A stretch of DNA of 64,000 nucleotides from Tepidimonas aquatica (lineage in GTDB: Bacteria > Pseudomonadota > Gammaproteobacteria > Burkholderiales > Burkholderiaceae_C), in contig NZ_VJNA01000001.1 in NCBI RefSeq assembly GCF_007556585.1, positions 62,001 through 126,000 of the forward strand, written 5' to 3'. Made by a program: the position numbers and the translations under genes. The notes beneath the pieces are model-generated. The model saw nothing but the letters and a program-made list of their open reading frames with translations. It was not told the origin of the DNA and did no database searches. The first letter of the stretch is position 1. The number at the start of each line of letters is the position of its first letter. Shown piece by piece: positions 47,622-57,565 of the stretch.

Positions 47622-49001
47622 GTGAAACACGTCATCGAGCCCAGCCTGCTGCGCCGCTTCGATATTCCAGGTCCGCGCTACACGTCGTACCCGACCGCGG
47701 ACCGTTTTGTCGAGGCGTTTGGCGAGCGGGACTACATCCAGGCACTGCAGCAACGGCGCGCCGGGTCGTTGGCGCTGCCGCTGTCGGTGTACGTGCACAT
47801 CCCGTTTTGCGCGTCGTTGTGCTACTACTGCGCGTGCAACAAGATCATCACGCGCCACCACGAACGTGCCACCGAGTACCTGCGCTACCTTGGGCATGAG
47901 TTGGAGCTGCAAACCCGCCATCTCGGCCGGGGGCACCGCGTCAGCCAGTTGCACCTGGGTGGTGGCACCCCGACGTTTTTGTCGGACGACGAGCTGGCCG
48001 ATTTGATGGGGATGTTGCAGCGCCACTTCGAGCTGGTGCCGGGCGGCGAGTACTCGATCGAGATCGATCCGCGCACGGTGACGCAGCAGCGGTTGGCGCA
48101 CCTGCAGCGGCTGGGGTTCAACCGCCTGAGCTTCGGGGTGCAGGATTTCGACCCAACGGTGCAAAAAGCGGTGCACCGCGTGCAGCCCGCCGAGCAGGTG
48201 TTTGCGTTGATGGCGGCGGCGCGCGAGCTGGGGTTCGAGTCGGTCAACGTCGACCTGATCTACGGGCTGCCGCAGCAAACGCCGGAATCGCTGCGGCGCA
48301 CGTTGGAGCAGGTGCAGCAGCTGCGTCCCGACCGCATCGCGCTGTACGCTTACGCGCATCTGCCGGCGCGCTTCAAGCCGCAGCGGCGCATCGTGGCGGC
48401 GGAGCTGCCCAGCGCCGCCGACAAGCTGGCCATGTTGGCGCTGGCGCTGGACATGCTCAGCGCCGCCGGCTACGAGTACATCGGCATGGACCACTTCGCG
48501 CTGCCCAACGACGCGCTGGCCGTGGCCAAGCGGCAGGGGCGGCTGCACCGCAACTTCCAGGGCTACAGCACGCAGCCCGACTGCGACCTGATCGCGCTGG
48601 GGGTGTCGGCCATCGGACGGGTGGGGGCCACCTACAGCCAAAACACCAAAACGCTGGAGGAGTACTACGACGCGCTCGACCAGGGGCAGCTGCCCATCAT
48701 CCGCGGCATCGTGCTGAGCCGCGACGATGTGCTGCGCCGCAGCGTCATCATGGCCATCATGTGCCAAGGGCTGGTGGACTTCGAGTCGATCAACCTGGCG
48801 CACCTGGTGGACTTCCGGGTCTATTTCGCCCGTGAGTTGGAGCAGCTGCGCGAGATGGCCGAGTGGGGACTGGTGCGGGTGCACGACACGCACCTTGAGG
48901 TGACGCCGACCGGCTGGTACGTCGTGCGCGCGATTGCGATGGTGTTCGACCGCTACCTGCAGCTGGACCAGGACCGCGCGCGCTTTTCCAAGATCATTTG
49001 A
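47622..49001 (+). CDS. hemN: Oxygen-independent coproporphyrinogen III dehydrogenase
   Basis: A 459-residue radical-SAM enzyme that makes protoporphyrinogen IX without O2. HIPFCASLCYYCAC contains the cluster cysteines 63, 67 and 70. LHLGGGTPTFLSDDEL and GFNRLSFGVQDFDPTVQKAV are HemN blocks. AAGGAG at 47605-47610 points to the GTG at 47622 (VKHVIEPSLLRRFDIPGPRYTSYP), and the N-terminal stretch RFDIPGPRYTSYPTA is typical. Under FNR control it would supply heme for cbb3 oxidase when oxygen is low. Confidence 0.96.
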   Translation: MKHVIEPSLLRRFDIPGPRYTSYPTADRFVEAFGERDYIQALQQRRAGSLALPLSVYVHIPFCASLCYYCACNKIITRHHERATEYLRYLGHELELQTRHLGRGHRVSQLHLGGGTPTFLSDDELADLMGMLQRHFELVPGGEYSIEIDPRTVTQQRLAHLQRLGFNRLSFGVQDFDPTVQKAVHRVQPAEQVFALMAAARELGFESVNVDLIYGLPQQTPESLRRTLEQVQQLRPDRIALYAYAHLPARFKPQRRIVAAELPSAADKLAMLALALDMLSAAGYEYIGMDHFALPNDALAVAKRQGRLHRNFQGYSTQPDCDLIALGVSAIGRVGATYSQNTKTLEEYYDALDQGQLPIIRGIVLSRDDVLRRSVIMAIMCQGLVDFESINLAHLVDFRVYFARELEQLREMAEWGLVRVHDTHLEVTPTGWYVVRAIAMVFDRYLQLDQDRARFSKII

Positions 49002-49075
49002 CAGCGGCCCGCGCGGCGCGGGGGCATCCGCGGCGAGGCCGCCCTGCCCAGCGCCGCTGCATTACGATCCCAGCC

Positions 49076-49750
49076 ATGCTTGCTTCGATGACCGTATCCG
49101 CGCTGGTGATGGGCCTGGTAGGGGGGCCGCACTGCGTGGCCATGTGCGGGGCCGCGTGCGCCGGCATCGCGCGCGCGGCCGGGCCGCACCCGCAGCGTGC
49201 GCTGTGGACGTGGCAGGCCAGCCGGGTGGCTGGCTACGCGCTGCTGGGGGCGCTGGCCGGGGGCACCGTGCAAGGCATGGGCTGGCTGGGGCAAAACACC
49301 GTGGTGCTGCGCCCCTTGTGGACCATGCTGCACGTGGCGGCGTTGCTGTTGGGGCTGGCGCTGGTGGTGCAGGCGCGCCAGCCGGCGTTCGTCGACGGCT
49401 GGGCGCAGGCCGTGTGGCGGCGTGCTCGGCCGGTGCTGGCGCGTCTGGGGCCGCGTGCGCCGGTGGTGTTGGGTGTGGGGTGGGCGTTGATGCCATGCGG
49501 GTTGCTGTATTCGGCGCTGCTGGTGGCCTCGTTGTCGGCGTCGGTGTGGCAGGGGGCGCTGATCATGGCCAGCTTTGCGCTGGGCACGGCGGTGTCGCTG
49601 GCCGCGGGGCCTTGGCTGCTGCTGCGGTTGACCCAGGCGCGCTCCGGTGGCTGGGGCATTCGGCTGGCCGGCTTGGCGTTGGCGGCCACGTCGGGCTGGG
49701 CGCTGTGGATGGGGATCACCCAGCCGACCGGTCTGTGGTGCGCGACGTAA
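49076..49750 (+). CDS. SafE/TauE-like membrane protein of the cbb3 locus
   Basis: A 224-residue protein with six hydrophobic helices. The first carries VMGLVGGPHCVAMCGAACAGI; the HCxxMCG element is conserved in this branch and suited to bind copper. The second half has LGVGWALMPCGLLYSALL, a matching conserved Cys. In Burkholderiales such proteins accompany cco, hemN and fnr genes and are annotated as sulfite exporter TauE/SafE family; a role in metal supply for cbb3 is more likely than sulfite export. ATG 49076 (MLASMTV). Its 3' end overlaps the convergent EamA gene by 35 bases. Confidence 0.85.
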   Translation: MLASMTVSALVMGLVGGPHCVAMCGAACAGIARAAGPHPQRALWTWQASRVAGYALLGALAGGTVQGMGWLGQNTVVLRPLWTMLHVAALLLGLALVVQARQPAFVDGWAQAVWRRARPVLARLGPRAPVVLGVGWALMPCGLLYSALLVASLSASVWQGALIMASFALGTAVSLAAGPWLLLRLTQARSGGWGIRLAGLALAATSGWALWMGITQPTGLWCAT

Positions 49751-50666
49751 CGCGGTCCGGCCACGTGGCTGCGACGAGGCCGACCAGCGCCAGCGCGAAA
49801 GCACCCCATTGCACCGGCGTGAGGCGTTCGCCCATCACCAGCACGCCGATCGTGGCGGCGCTGATCGGCAGCATCACGGTGAACACACCGGCGCGGGCTG
49901 CGGGCACGTGGCGCAGGCCGGTCATCCACAGCCACACGCTCCATACGCTGGCCGCCAGCGCGTAAAACACCAGCAGCGCCCACAACGGCAGGCTCATGCG
50001 GCTCCAATCGTAGCTCCATGCCGCCCAGGCACCCAGCGGCGTCATCAACACCAGCCCCCACAGGTTGATCAGCGCCGCAATGCGCTTGGGGGCCAGCCGC
50101 CCGGTGAGGCGTTTGCCAATGACGACGTAGGCCGCCTCGCACGCCACTGCCGCCAGCACCAGCAGGTTGCCCCACAGCGGCAGCGGTACCCCGAGCCAGG
50201 TGCCTTGTGCGGCAGCGGGCGTGGCGGCGCCTTTGTCCAGCGAAAACAACCCGATGCCCAGCGCCGCCAGCGCGATCGCGCCCAGCGAGCGCGCGTCGAG
50301 CCGCTCGCGCAGCAACCACCATGATTGCAGCGCCACCATGGCGGGGATGGCGGCCATGATGACGCCGGCGGCGCTGGCGGTGGTCAGCCGCACACCGTAC
50401 AGCATGCACAGGGTGAACAAAAAATTGCCCAGCAACGCTTGCACGAACAGCAGCGCGTGGGTGTGCGGCGTCAGCGGCGGCTCGTGCGCCGGGCGGCGCA
50501 ACCAGTGGAGCATGGCGGCCGCACCGATCAGGTAGCGCAGCCAGGCCAGCACGAACACCGGCATCGCCGCCAGCAGCGGTTTGGACAGCGCCACGTAGCT
50601 GCCCACCAGCGCCATGCTGGCGGCCAGGGCGCCGTAGGCCGTCCAGGGGGTGCGCGGGGGTGTCAT
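49716..50666 (-). CDS. EamA/DMT-family inner-membrane transporter
   Basis: A 316-residue ten-helix protein with two EamA repeats (GSYVALSKPLLAAMPVFVLAW at the start; AVACEAAYVVIGKRLTGRLAPK in the second half, ending in MGERLTPVQWGAFALALVG). Its ATG overlaps the nadB stop (ATGA at 50666-50663 on the minus strand), so it is coupled to nadB and may be co-regulated with it. Substrate unknown; the tight link to NAD synthesis is suggestive but not evidence. Confidence 0.87.
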   Translation of the reverse strand: MTPPRTPWTAYGALAASMALVGSYVALSKPLLAAMPVFVLAWLRYLIGAAAMLHWLRRPAHEPPLTPHTHALLFVQALLGNFLFTLCMLYGVRLTTASAAGVIMAAIPAMVALQSWWLLRERLDARSLGAIALAALGIGLFSLDKGAATPAAAQGTWLGVPLPLWGNLLVLAAVACEAAYVVIGKRLTGRLAPKRIAALINLWGLVLMTPLGAWAAWSYDWSRMSLPLWALLVFYALAASVWSVWLWMTGLRHVPAARAGVFTVMLPISAATIGVLVMGERLTPVQWGAFALALVGLVAATWPDRVTSRTTDRSAG

Positions 50667-52273
50667 CGGGGGTCGGGCACCAGGATGGTGGGGCGGGCCT
50701 CGGGCAGGGTATAGGGGTAGTCGCGGCTGTAGTGCAGGCCGCGGCTTTCCTTGCGCTGCTGGGCCGAGCGCACGATCAGGTCCGCCACCTGCACCAGGTT
50801 GCGCAGCTCCAGCAGGTCGCGCGTGACGTGGAAGCGCGCGTAGAACTCGTGGATTTCGCTGCGCAGCAGCTCGATACGATTGGCCGCGCGTTCCAGCCGC
50901 TTGTCGGTGCGCACGATGCCGACGTAGTCCCACATGAAGCGGCGCAGCTCGTCCCAGTTGTGGCTGATGACGACTTGCTCGTCGGCGTCGCTGACGCGGC
51001 TGTCGTCCCACGGGCGCACGGTGATGGGCGGTGGCGCCGGGTGCGCGACCATGTCCTGCGCGGCGGCGCGGGCAAACACCAGGCACTCCAGCAGCGAGTT
51101 GCTGGCCAGGCGGTTGGCGCCGTGCAGCCCGGTGTAGCTGGCTTCCCCGACGCAGTACAGGCCCGGCAGGTCGGTGCGCGCGCGCAGGTCGGTCACCACG
51201 CCGCCGCAGGTGTAGTGCGCCGCCGGCACCACGGGGATCGGCTCGCGCGTGATGTCGATGCCCAGCTCGGCGCAGCGCTTGAGGATGTTGGGGAAGTGCT
51301 CGTGCAAAAAGGCCGACGGCTGGTGCGAGATGTCCAGGTACACGCACGGGATGCCGTGCTTCTTCATCTCGAAGTCGATCGCGCGCGCGACGATGTCGCG
51401 CGGGGCGAGTTCGGCGCGCGGGTCGTGGTCCGGCATGAAGCGGCGGCTGCCCAGGTGCGGCGGCAGCTTCAGGATGCCGCCTTCGCCCCGCACGGCCTCG
51501 CTGATCAAAAAGCTCTTGGCCTTGGGGTGGTACAGGCACGTGGGGTGGAACTGGATGAACTCCATGTTGGCCACGCGGCAGCCGGCGCGCCAGGCGGCGG
51601 CGATGCCGTCGCCGGTGGCGGTGTCGGGGTTGGAGGTGTACAGGTACACCTTGCCGGCACCGCCGGTGGCCAGCACGGTGTGCGGGGCGACGAACACGTC
51701 CACTTCGTCGCGCGCTTCGTCCAGCACGTAGGCGCCCAGCACGCGGCGCGGGTGCTCGGGCACGGTGGCATGGCGGTCGCTCAGCACCAGGTCGACCAAC
51801 ACATGTGTCTCGAACACGTCGATGTTGGGGGCGGCACGCACGCGCTCGATCAGGGTCTGCTGCACCGCCGCGCCGGTGGCGTCGGCGGCGTGCACGATGC
51901 GCCGGTGGCTGTGGCCGCCTTCGCGCGTCAGGTGCAACCGGTCGCCTTCCTGGGTGAAGGGGGTGCCCAGCGCGCGCAGCCAGCCGATGGCTTCGGGCGC
52001 GTGTTCAACGACGAAGCGTGTGGCCCGCTCGTCGCACAGCCCGGCGCCGGCCACCAGGGTGTCGCGCACGTGGTCTTCGAAGCTGTCGCCTTCGCCCAGC
52101 ACGGCCGCAATGCCGCCCTGCGCCCAGCCGCTGGAGCCGTCGGCGATACCGCGCTTGGTGACGATGGCCACGCGCCAGTGCGGCGGCAGCAGCAGCGCCG
52201 TCGACAGGCCGGCCAAGCCGCTGCCGATGATGAGGGCGTCGTAAACGTGGGTGGTCGTGGCCTGGGTGTTCAT
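50663..52273 (-). CDS. nadB: L-aspartate oxidase
   Basis: A 536-residue FAD enzyme that oxidises aspartate to iminoaspartate, the first step of de novo NAD synthesis. GSGLAG at residues 17-22 is the FAD motif; SSGWAQGGIAAVL, GGHSHRRIVHAADATG, EFIQFHPTCLY and YTCGGVVTDLRARTDLPGLYCVGE follow in the normal order and carry active-site His and Arg residues. Start at ATG 52273. A 16-base perfect palindrome (52287-52302) lies 13 bases upstream. Neither nadA nor nadC is next to it. Confidence 0.96.
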   Translation of the reverse strand: MNTQATTTHVYDALIIGSGLAGLSTALLLPPHWRVAIVTKRGIADGSSGWAQGGIAAVLGEGDSFEDHVRDTLVAGAGLCDERATRFVVEHAPEAIGWLRALGTPFTQEGDRLHLTREGGHSHRRIVHAADATGAAVQQTLIERVRAAPNIDVFETHVLVDLVLSDRHATVPEHPRRVLGAYVLDEARDEVDVFVAPHTVLATGGAGKVYLYTSNPDTATGDGIAAAWRAGCRVANMEFIQFHPTCLYHPKAKSFLISEAVRGEGGILKLPPHLGSRRFMPDHDPRAELAPRDIVARAIDFEMKKHGIPCVYLDISHQPSAFLHEHFPNILKRCAELGIDITREPIPVVPAAHYTCGGVVTDLRARTDLPGLYCVGEASYTGLHGANRLASNSLLECLVFARAAAQDMVAHPAPPPITVRPWDDSRVSDADEQVVISHNWDELRRFMWDYVGIVRTDKRLERAANRIELLRSEIHEFYARFHVTRDLLELRNLVQVADLIVRSAQQRKESRGLHYSRDYPYTLPEARPTILVPDPR

Positions 52274-52286
52274 GGTCGGCAAGGCT

Positions 52287-52302
52287 GCGATGCTAGCATC
52301 GC
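52287..52302. promoter_or_regulatory. 16-bp perfect palindrome before nadB
   Basis: GCGATGCTAGCATCGC reads the same on both strands. It lies in the 41-base gap between scpA and nadB and holds TAGCAT, which could be the nadB -10 box. A repressor bound here would block the promoter. No repressor gene is next to it. Confidence 0.45.
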
Positions 52303-52314
52303 CGGCCCGTGGCA

Positions 52315-53163
52315 TCAGGTGGGGGTATAGGTCAGGCGCACGTAGATGGGTGCGTAGGGCTCGGCCTGCGTCAGTTCCACCAGCCCCTCCTTGCCCAGCT
52401 CCAGCAACGCGACGAAGGTGACGACGGCCACCGCCACGCCGCGCGCGGGCCCGAACAGGGCGTCGAATTCGACGAAGCGCTGGCCTTGCAGCCGCCGCAG
52501 CAGCTGGCTCATCGTCTCGCGCACCGACAAGGCCTCACGCTGGATGGTGTGGTGCCGCACCAGGCGCGCGCGGCGCACCACCGCGGCCCAGGCCGCGCGC
52601 AGCTCGTCAACCTCGACCTCGGGCCAGCTCGGGGCGGTCGACGGCGCCCACGGCACATGCGCGCACCAAAAGTCGCGTCCGTGTTGCGGCAGGGTTTCCA
52701 GCGCTTGCGCGGCGAGTTTGATGCGCTCGTACTCCAGCAGCCGGCGCACCAGTTCGGCGCGTGGGTCTTCAGGCTCGTCCTCGCCGTCCTCACGCGGCGC
52801 AGGGGGCAGCAGCAGGCGCGACTTGATCTCCAGCAGCATGGCCGCCATCAGCAGGTATTCGGCGGCCAGCTCCAGGTTGCGCTGGCGGATCTGTTCCACG
52901 TAGCCGAGGTACTGGCGCGTGACCTCGGCCATCGGGATGTCGAGGATGTTGAAGTTTTGTCGCCGGATCAGGTACAGCAGCAGGTCCAGCGGCCCCTCGA
53001 AGGCCTCCAGAAAGACCTCCAGCGCGTCGGGGGGGATGTACAGGTCCTGCGGCAGCGCGAACAAGGGCTCGCCGTACAGGCGCGCCAAAGCCACTTGGTC
53101 GACGGTGGCGACCGTCGCACCCTCATCGTGGGTGGGGGGCAGGGTGGCGTCGCCGCCGTTCAC
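52315..53163 (-). CDS. scpA: Segregation and condensation protein A
   Basis: A 282-residue kleisin of the SMC-ScpAB condensin. The N-terminal block FEGPLDLLLYLIRRQNFNILDIPMAEV (in part) and LELAAEYLLMAAMLLEIKSRLLLP are the family signatures; a winged-helix C-terminus follows with FVEFDALFG and AVVTFVALLELGKEGLVELTQAEPYAPIYV. The GTG at 53163 overlaps the stop of the DUF3460 gene (GTGA), so the two are translationally coupled. The longer frame upstream runs through that gene and is rejected. scpB is not in the window. Confidence 0.92.
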   Translation of the reverse strand: MNGGDATLPPTHDEGATVATVDQVALARLYGEPLFALPQDLYIPPDALEVFLEAFEGPLDLLLYLIRRQNFNILDIPMAEVTRQYLGYVEQIRQRNLELAAEYLLMAAMLLEIKSRLLLPPAPREDGEDEPEDPRAELVRRLLEYERIKLAAQALETLPQHGRDFWCAHVPWAPSTAPSWPEVEVDELRAAWAAVVRRARLVRHHTIQREALSVRETMSQLLRRLQGQRFVEFDALFGPARGVAVAVVTFVALLELGKEGLVELTQAEPYAPIYVRLTYTPT

Positions 53164-53372
53164 CGCAACGACGGTTCGGTCTGGTACACGTAGGGTTTTT
53201 GCGGTACCCGCGCCGCCTGGGCCTGGCGGGCAAAGTCGCGGTCTTGCGGACGGTCCCACAGCAGCGCGCGGCCGGCGCGTTGCTCGGCCTCCAACTGCGG
53301 CTTGGCGCGCTTGAGCTCGTTGAGAAACTGGGTGGCGTCGGAGACGTAGTCAGGCAAACCGAGCAGGTTCAT
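53160..53372 (-). CDS. DUF3460 protein
   Basis: A 70-residue protein beginning MNLLGLPDYVSDATQFLNEL and containing KRAKPQLEAEQRAGRALLWD then RPQDRDFARQAQAARVPQKP. This is the DUF3460 family of betaproteobacteria, soluble and helical, usually just before scpA. Its stop overlaps the scpA GTG. Function unknown, but the strict pairing with scpA hints at a role around condensin. Confidence 0.9.
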   Translation of the reverse strand: MNLLGLPDYVSDATQFLNELKRAKPQLEAEQRAGRALLWDRPQDRDFARQAQAARVPQKPYVYQTEPSLR

Positions 53373-53407
53373 GGCACAGGTCGTGAAGGGGTTGAGGTGT
53401 GCAGCCA

Positions 53408-55126
53408 TCATTCTAGGGGCGCGGCACGATCGTCGGCTGGGGTGGCCGCATGCGGCGTCGGGTCGGCGGCGCGGGCCGGACGCTGCCAAGCCGACCAGGC
53501 GTGCAGGCGATCCAGAAAACCGCTGCGGCGCATCAGCGACAGCGGCTGCTCGTGCAGGCCGTCGATGGACAAGCGGCCGCCGCAGCGTGCGATGGCTTGT
53601 TGCACCCCCTCCAGCGCGTCCAGCCCCGTGGTGTCGAGCAACTGCAGATCGCTGGCGTCGAGCCGCACGTCCACGCCGTCGGCGGCCTGCTCCACCGCGT
53701 CGGTCAGCGCGTCCAGCTTGGTGACGGCGCCAAAAAAGAGCGAGCCGTACAGGTGGGCCTCGATGCGGCCAGGGCTGACGCGGTTGAGCGTGACGCGAAA
53801 CAGGCTGCTTTGCCGCCGTACGAACAGCGCCACCGCCAGCACCAGCCCCAGCTCCACCGCCACCGTGAGGTCGAAGATGACCGTCACGGCAAAGGTGCTC
53901 AGCAGCATCAGGCGGTAGTGGTGGCTGAAGTGCTTGAGGCGCGCAAACTCGCGCCACTCGCCCATGTTCCAGGCGACGAACAGCAAGATGCCGGCCAGCA
54001 CGGCCAGCGGCACATGGCGCGCCAGGGGTGCGGCCAGCAGCACGATGGCCGCCAGCGTCGCCGCGTGCACCATGCCCGCGACGCCGCTGGTGGCCCCGCC
54101 GCGGATGTTGGTGACCGTGCGCGCGATGGTGCCCGTGGCCGGCATGCCACCGATGAACGGCACCACCGCGTTGGCGATGCCCTGCGCCATCAGCTCCTGG
54201 TTGGGGTCGTGCTTGCGGCCGCCGTGCAACTGGTCGGCCACCCGCGCGCACAGCAGCGACTCGATCGCGCCCAGCAAGGCGATGGTCAGCGTCGGGGTGA
54301 CGAGCTGGCGCACGGTTTGCCAGGACACGTCGGGCCACACCAGCGCGGGCAGCCCCTGCGGGATGCTGCCAAAGCGGCTGCCGATCGTGTCCACCGGCCA
54401 CTGCAGCGCCCAGGCCAGCAGCGACAGGGTGACCAGGGCCACCACTGGCGCCGGCAGACGCGAGGTGGCGCGCAGCGCGCTGACGCCCTCCAGCGCGTCC
54501 AGCCGCTGGCGAAAGGCCGAATCCGTGGCCCACAGCCGCGGCCACACGAACAGCCCCAGCACGCACAGGCTCGCCAGCGCCACCGAGTACGGGTTGACCG
54601 TGGACAGCGCCCCACCCACCGTGTGCAGGATGCCGAAAAAATCCGCCGGCATCTTGGCCACTTGCAGCCCCAGCGCGTCGCGCAACTGCGACAGCCCAAT
54701 GAGCACCGCGATGCCGTTGGTAAAGCCGATGACGACGCTGACCGGCACGAAGCGCACCAGCACCCCCAGGCGCAGCCAGCCCATGGCAAACAGCAGCAGC
54801 CCCGCGCAGAAGGTGGACACCAGCAGCCCGCCGACGCCGTGCCGCTCGACGATGCCATAGACGATGACGATGAAGGCGCCCGCCGGACCGCCGATTTGCA
54901 CCGACGTGCCGCCCAGCAGCGCGATGATCAGGCCCGCCACGATGGCGGTCCACAGGCCGGCCTCGGGGGGCAGACCGCTGGCGATGGCAAACGCCATGGC
55001 CAGCGGCAGCGCAACGACGCCGACGGTTACACCAGCGCCCAGGTCGCGCAGCAGGCGCGCGCGGTTGTAGGTGCGCAGGTCATCAAGTAGGCGGGGGTGA
55101 AAGGGATGCAGTGCCCAGCGGGCCAT
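53408..55126 (-). CDS. SulP-family anion transporter with STAS domain
   Basis: A 572-residue protein with 10-12 membrane helices and a C-terminal STAS domain. Signatures: VGVVALPLAMAFAIASGLPPEAGLWTAI in the first helices, GGTSVQIGGPAGAFIVIV, and AQGIANAVVPFIGGMPATGTIARTVTNIRGG in the middle. The STAS part (about 440-545) has VRLDASDLQLLDTTGLDALEG. SulP proteins move sulfate, bicarbonate or dicarboxylates; nothing here fixes which. GGAGG precedes ATG 55126. A large hairpin (55211) lies between it and metG. Confidence 0.92.
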   Translation of the reverse strand: MARWALHPFHPRLLDDLRTYNRARLLRDLGAGVTVGVVALPLAMAFAIASGLPPEAGLWTAIVAGLIIALLGGTSVQIGGPAGAFIVIVYGIVERHGVGGLLVSTFCAGLLLFAMGWLRLGVLVRFVPVSVVIGFTNGIAVLIGLSQLRDALGLQVAKMPADFFGILHTVGGALSTVNPYSVALASLCVLGLFVWPRLWATDSAFRQRLDALEGVSALRATSRLPAPVVALVTLSLLAWALQWPVDTIGSRFGSIPQGLPALVWPDVSWQTVRQLVTPTLTIALLGAIESLLCARVADQLHGGRKHDPNQELMAQGIANAVVPFIGGMPATGTIARTVTNIRGGATSGVAGMVHAATLAAIVLLAAPLARHVPLAVLAGILLFVAWNMGEWREFARLKHFSHHYRLMLLSTFAVTVIFDLTVAVELGLVLAVALFVRRQSSLFRVTLNRVSPGRIEAHLYGSLFFGAVTKLDALTDAVEQAADGVDVRLDASDLQLLDTTGLDALEGVQQAIARCGGRLSIDGLHEQPLSLMRRSGFLDRLHAWSAWQRPARAADPTPHAATPADDRAAPLE

Positions 55127-55210
55127 AGGGAACCTCCACATGCGTGCAATACCAACGGAGGGCGATGTTGGCCCGCGCGTGGAGGTCCGCAATGACGCAG
55201 CCGCGTGATG

Positions 55211-55248
55211 AACCGGCGCCGCGCGGTCAGTCCGCGCGGCGGCTGGTT
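55211..55248. other. Strong hairpin between metG and the SulP gene
   Basis: CGCCGCGCGG (55217-55226) pairs perfectly with CCGCGCGGCG (55232-55241) around TCAGT, and AACC/GGTT extend it outside with a small bulge. On the minus-strand transcript it follows the metG stop by about 55 bases. There is no T run, so it is not a standard terminator, but it could stall polymerase or protect the metG mRNA. Confidence 0.5.
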
Positions 55249-55303
55249 GCGGTGCTGGGGGCACGCGGTCGTCACGGTGTCCCAAGTATACGCCCGCGCG
55301 CCG

Positions 55304-57424
55304 TCAGCGCACGCGCATGCCCGGCTCGGCGCCCGGGTGGGGCTCCAGGATGTACAGCCCGGGGTGGGCGGCGCCATCGGCGTGGCTGGCGGCCAGCACC
55401 ATGCCCTCGCTGAGGCCAAACTTCATCTTGCGCGGCGCGAGGTTGGCCACCAGCACGGTGAGCTTGCCGACGAGCTGCTCGGGCGCGTAGGCGCTGGCGA
55501 TGCCGGAAAAGACGTTGCGTGTGCGCCCCTCGCCGACGTCCAGCGTTAGCCGCAGCAGCTTGGTGGAGCCCTCCACACGCTCGCAGGCCACGATGCGCGC
55601 GATGCGCAGATCGACCTTGGCAAAGTCGTCGATCGTGATGGTGGGGGCGATGGGCTCGCCACCCGGCGTGGCCGCCGCCGTGTCGCCGCCGGACGCTGGC
55701 ACCATGGGCGGGTTGGGTGGCGCGGGCGGTTCGAACAGCGCTTGCAGCGCCTGCGCGTCCACGCGCTGCATCAGGTGCTGGTACGGCGCGATCGTGTGCC
55801 CGGCGCCCAGCGGCTGGCCGGCGTTGGCAAAGTCCAGCGGCGCGCAGCGCAGGAAGGCCTCCACCCGCTCGGCGGTGGCGGGCAGCACCGGCTTGAGCAT
55901 CGCGGTCAGCACGCGAAACGCCTCGATGCAGGTCGTGCACACGTCGTGCAGCCGCTCCTGCAGCTCGGGCTGTTTGGCCAGCTCCCACGGTTTGTTGGTG
56001 TCCACATAGGCGTTGACGCGGTCGGCCAGTTGCATGATCTCGCGCACGGCCTTGCCGTACTCGCGCTCGGCCCACAGCTCGGCCACGGCGGGCAGCGCCG
56101 ACTGCAGCGTGTCCAGCAGCGCTTCGCCGTCGGGCGAGATGGCGCCCAGCCGCCCGTCAAAGCGCTTGCTGATGAAGCCGGCGGCGCGCGCGGCGATGTT
56201 GACGTATTTGCCCACCAGGTCGCTGTTGACGCGCGCCACGAAGTCGTCCGGGTTGAAGTCGACGTCTTCGACGCGCGGGTTGAGTTTGGCGGCCAGGTAG
56301 TAGCGCAGCCACTCGGGGTTGAGGCCCAGCTTCAGGTAGCGCAGCGGGTCGATGCCGGTGCCGCGGCTTTTGGACATCTTGGCGCCGCTGACCGTGATGA
56401 AGCCGTGCACGAACACGTGCGTGGGTGTTTTGCGGCCGGCAAAGTGCAGCATCGCCGGCCAAAACAGCGTGTGGAAGTAGGCGATGTCCTTGCCAATGAA
56501 GTGGATTTGCTCCACCGCCGGGTCGGCGATGAACTCCTCGAAGCTCTGGGTGGTGCGCGAGGGCGGGTGCCAATGCGAGGCGGCCTGCCCCTTGTCGAAG
56601 TGGTTTTTCAGGCTGGCCAGGTAGCCGATCGGGGCGTCGAGCCAGACGTAGAAGTATTTGCCCGGAGCGTCGGGAATTTCGATGCCGAAGTACGGCGCGT
56701 CGCGTGAGATGTCCCAATCGCTCAGACCCACGCGCCCGTCGTCGCCGACGGTGAACCACTCGCGAACTTTGTTGACCACTTCGGGCTGCAGCCGCCCGGG
56801 GGTGCTGGTCCATTCCTCCAAAAACTGCACGCAACGCGGGTCGGACAGTTTGAAGAAAAGGTGCTGCGATTGGCGCAGCTCGGGCGTGGCGCCCGACAGC
56901 GTCGAGGTCGGGTTGCGCAGCTCGGTGGGGCTGTACACGGCGCCGCAGGCTTCGCAGGCGTCGCCGTACTGGTCGGGCGCACCACAGTGCGGGCATTGGC
57001 CCTTGATGTAGCGGTCCGGCAAGAACATCCCCTTGACCGGGTCGTAAAACTGCTCGATCGTGCGCAGCTCGATCAGGCCGGCCGCTTTGAGGGCGAGGTA
57101 AATCGATTGCGCCAACGCGTGGTTTTCAGGCGCGTCGGTGCTGTGCCAGTTGTCAAAGCGGATGTGAAAGCCGTCCAGGTACTGCGCGCGCCCGGCCACG
57201 ATCTCGGCCACGAACTGCTGGGGCGTTTTGCCGGCTTTTTCGGCGGCGATCATGATCGGGGCACCGTGCACGTCGTCGGCGCCAACGAAGTGCACCTCGT
57301 GGCCCAGCAGGCGCTGTGTTCGAACCCAAACGTCGGCCTGGATGTACTCCATGATGTGGCCGATGTGGAAGTGGCCGTTGGCGTAGGGCAGCGCGGCGGT
57401 GACGAACAGACGGCGGTGGCTCAT
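55304..57424 (-). CDS. metG: Methionyl-tRNA synthetase
   Basis: A 706-residue class Ia synthetase. HIGH is at 20-23 ([19 protein letters not shown] in part), the zinc knuckle CPHC...CEAC at about 140-160, and KMSKS in the middle ([15 protein letters not shown]). The last 110 residues form the tRNA-binding OB domain ([41 protein letters not shown]) as in the dimeric E. coli type. Start at ATG 57424 ([17 protein letters not shown]). It diverges from the apbC gene, as is usual in proteobacteria. Confidence 0.98.
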   Translation of the reverse strand: MSHRRLFVTAALPYANGHFHIGHIMEYIQADVWVRTQRLLGHEVHFVGADDVHGAPIMIAAEKAGKTPQQFVAEIVAGRAQYLDGFHIRFDNWHSTDAPENHALAQSIYLALKAAGLIELRTIEQFYDPVKGMFLPDRYIKGQCPHCGAPDQYGDACEACGAVYSPTELRNPTSTLSGATPELRQSQHLFFKLSDPRCVQFLEEWTSTPGRLQPEVVNKVREWFTVGDDGRVGLSDWDISRDAPYFGIEIPDAPGKYFYVWLDAPIGYLASLKNHFDKGQAASHWHPPSRTTQSFEEFIADPAVEQIHFIGKDIAYFHTLFWPAMLHFAGRKTPTHVFVHGFITVSGAKMSKSRGTGIDPLRYLKLGLNPEWLRYYLAAKLNPRVEDVDFNPDDFVARVNSDLVGKYVNIAARAAGFISKRFDGRLGAISPDGEALLDTLQSALPAVAELWAEREYGKAVREIMQLADRVNAYVDTNKPWELAKQPELQERLHDVCTTCIEAFRVLTAMLKPVLPATAERVEAFLRCAPLDFANAGQPLGAGHTIAPYQHLMQRVDAQALQALFEPPAPPNPPMVPASGGDTAAATPGGEPIAPTITIDDFAKVDLRIARIVACERVEGSTKLLRLTLDVGEGRTRNVFSGIASAYAPEQLVGKLTVLVANLAPRKMKFGLSEGMVLAASHADGAAHPGLYILEPHPGAEPGMRVR

Positions 57425-57565
57425 GGACAGCACGCAAGGGGCTAGTGAAAGAATCCCGGATTGTACTGAGGGCATCCGCGGGCTGAGCCCCGGAGACCTG
57501 CGGTGCCAGCGGCTAGACTATTCCTTTCGCAACCATCCATCACCCACGCGAGGAGCGAGGCATCC

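Noticed and set aside
47617-47632. GTGAAACA-like half of a parS site near the ParB gene
   Set aside because: Only one arm is present (TGTGAAACACG); the other arm of TGTTTCACGTGAAACA is missing, and the bases are the start of hemN.
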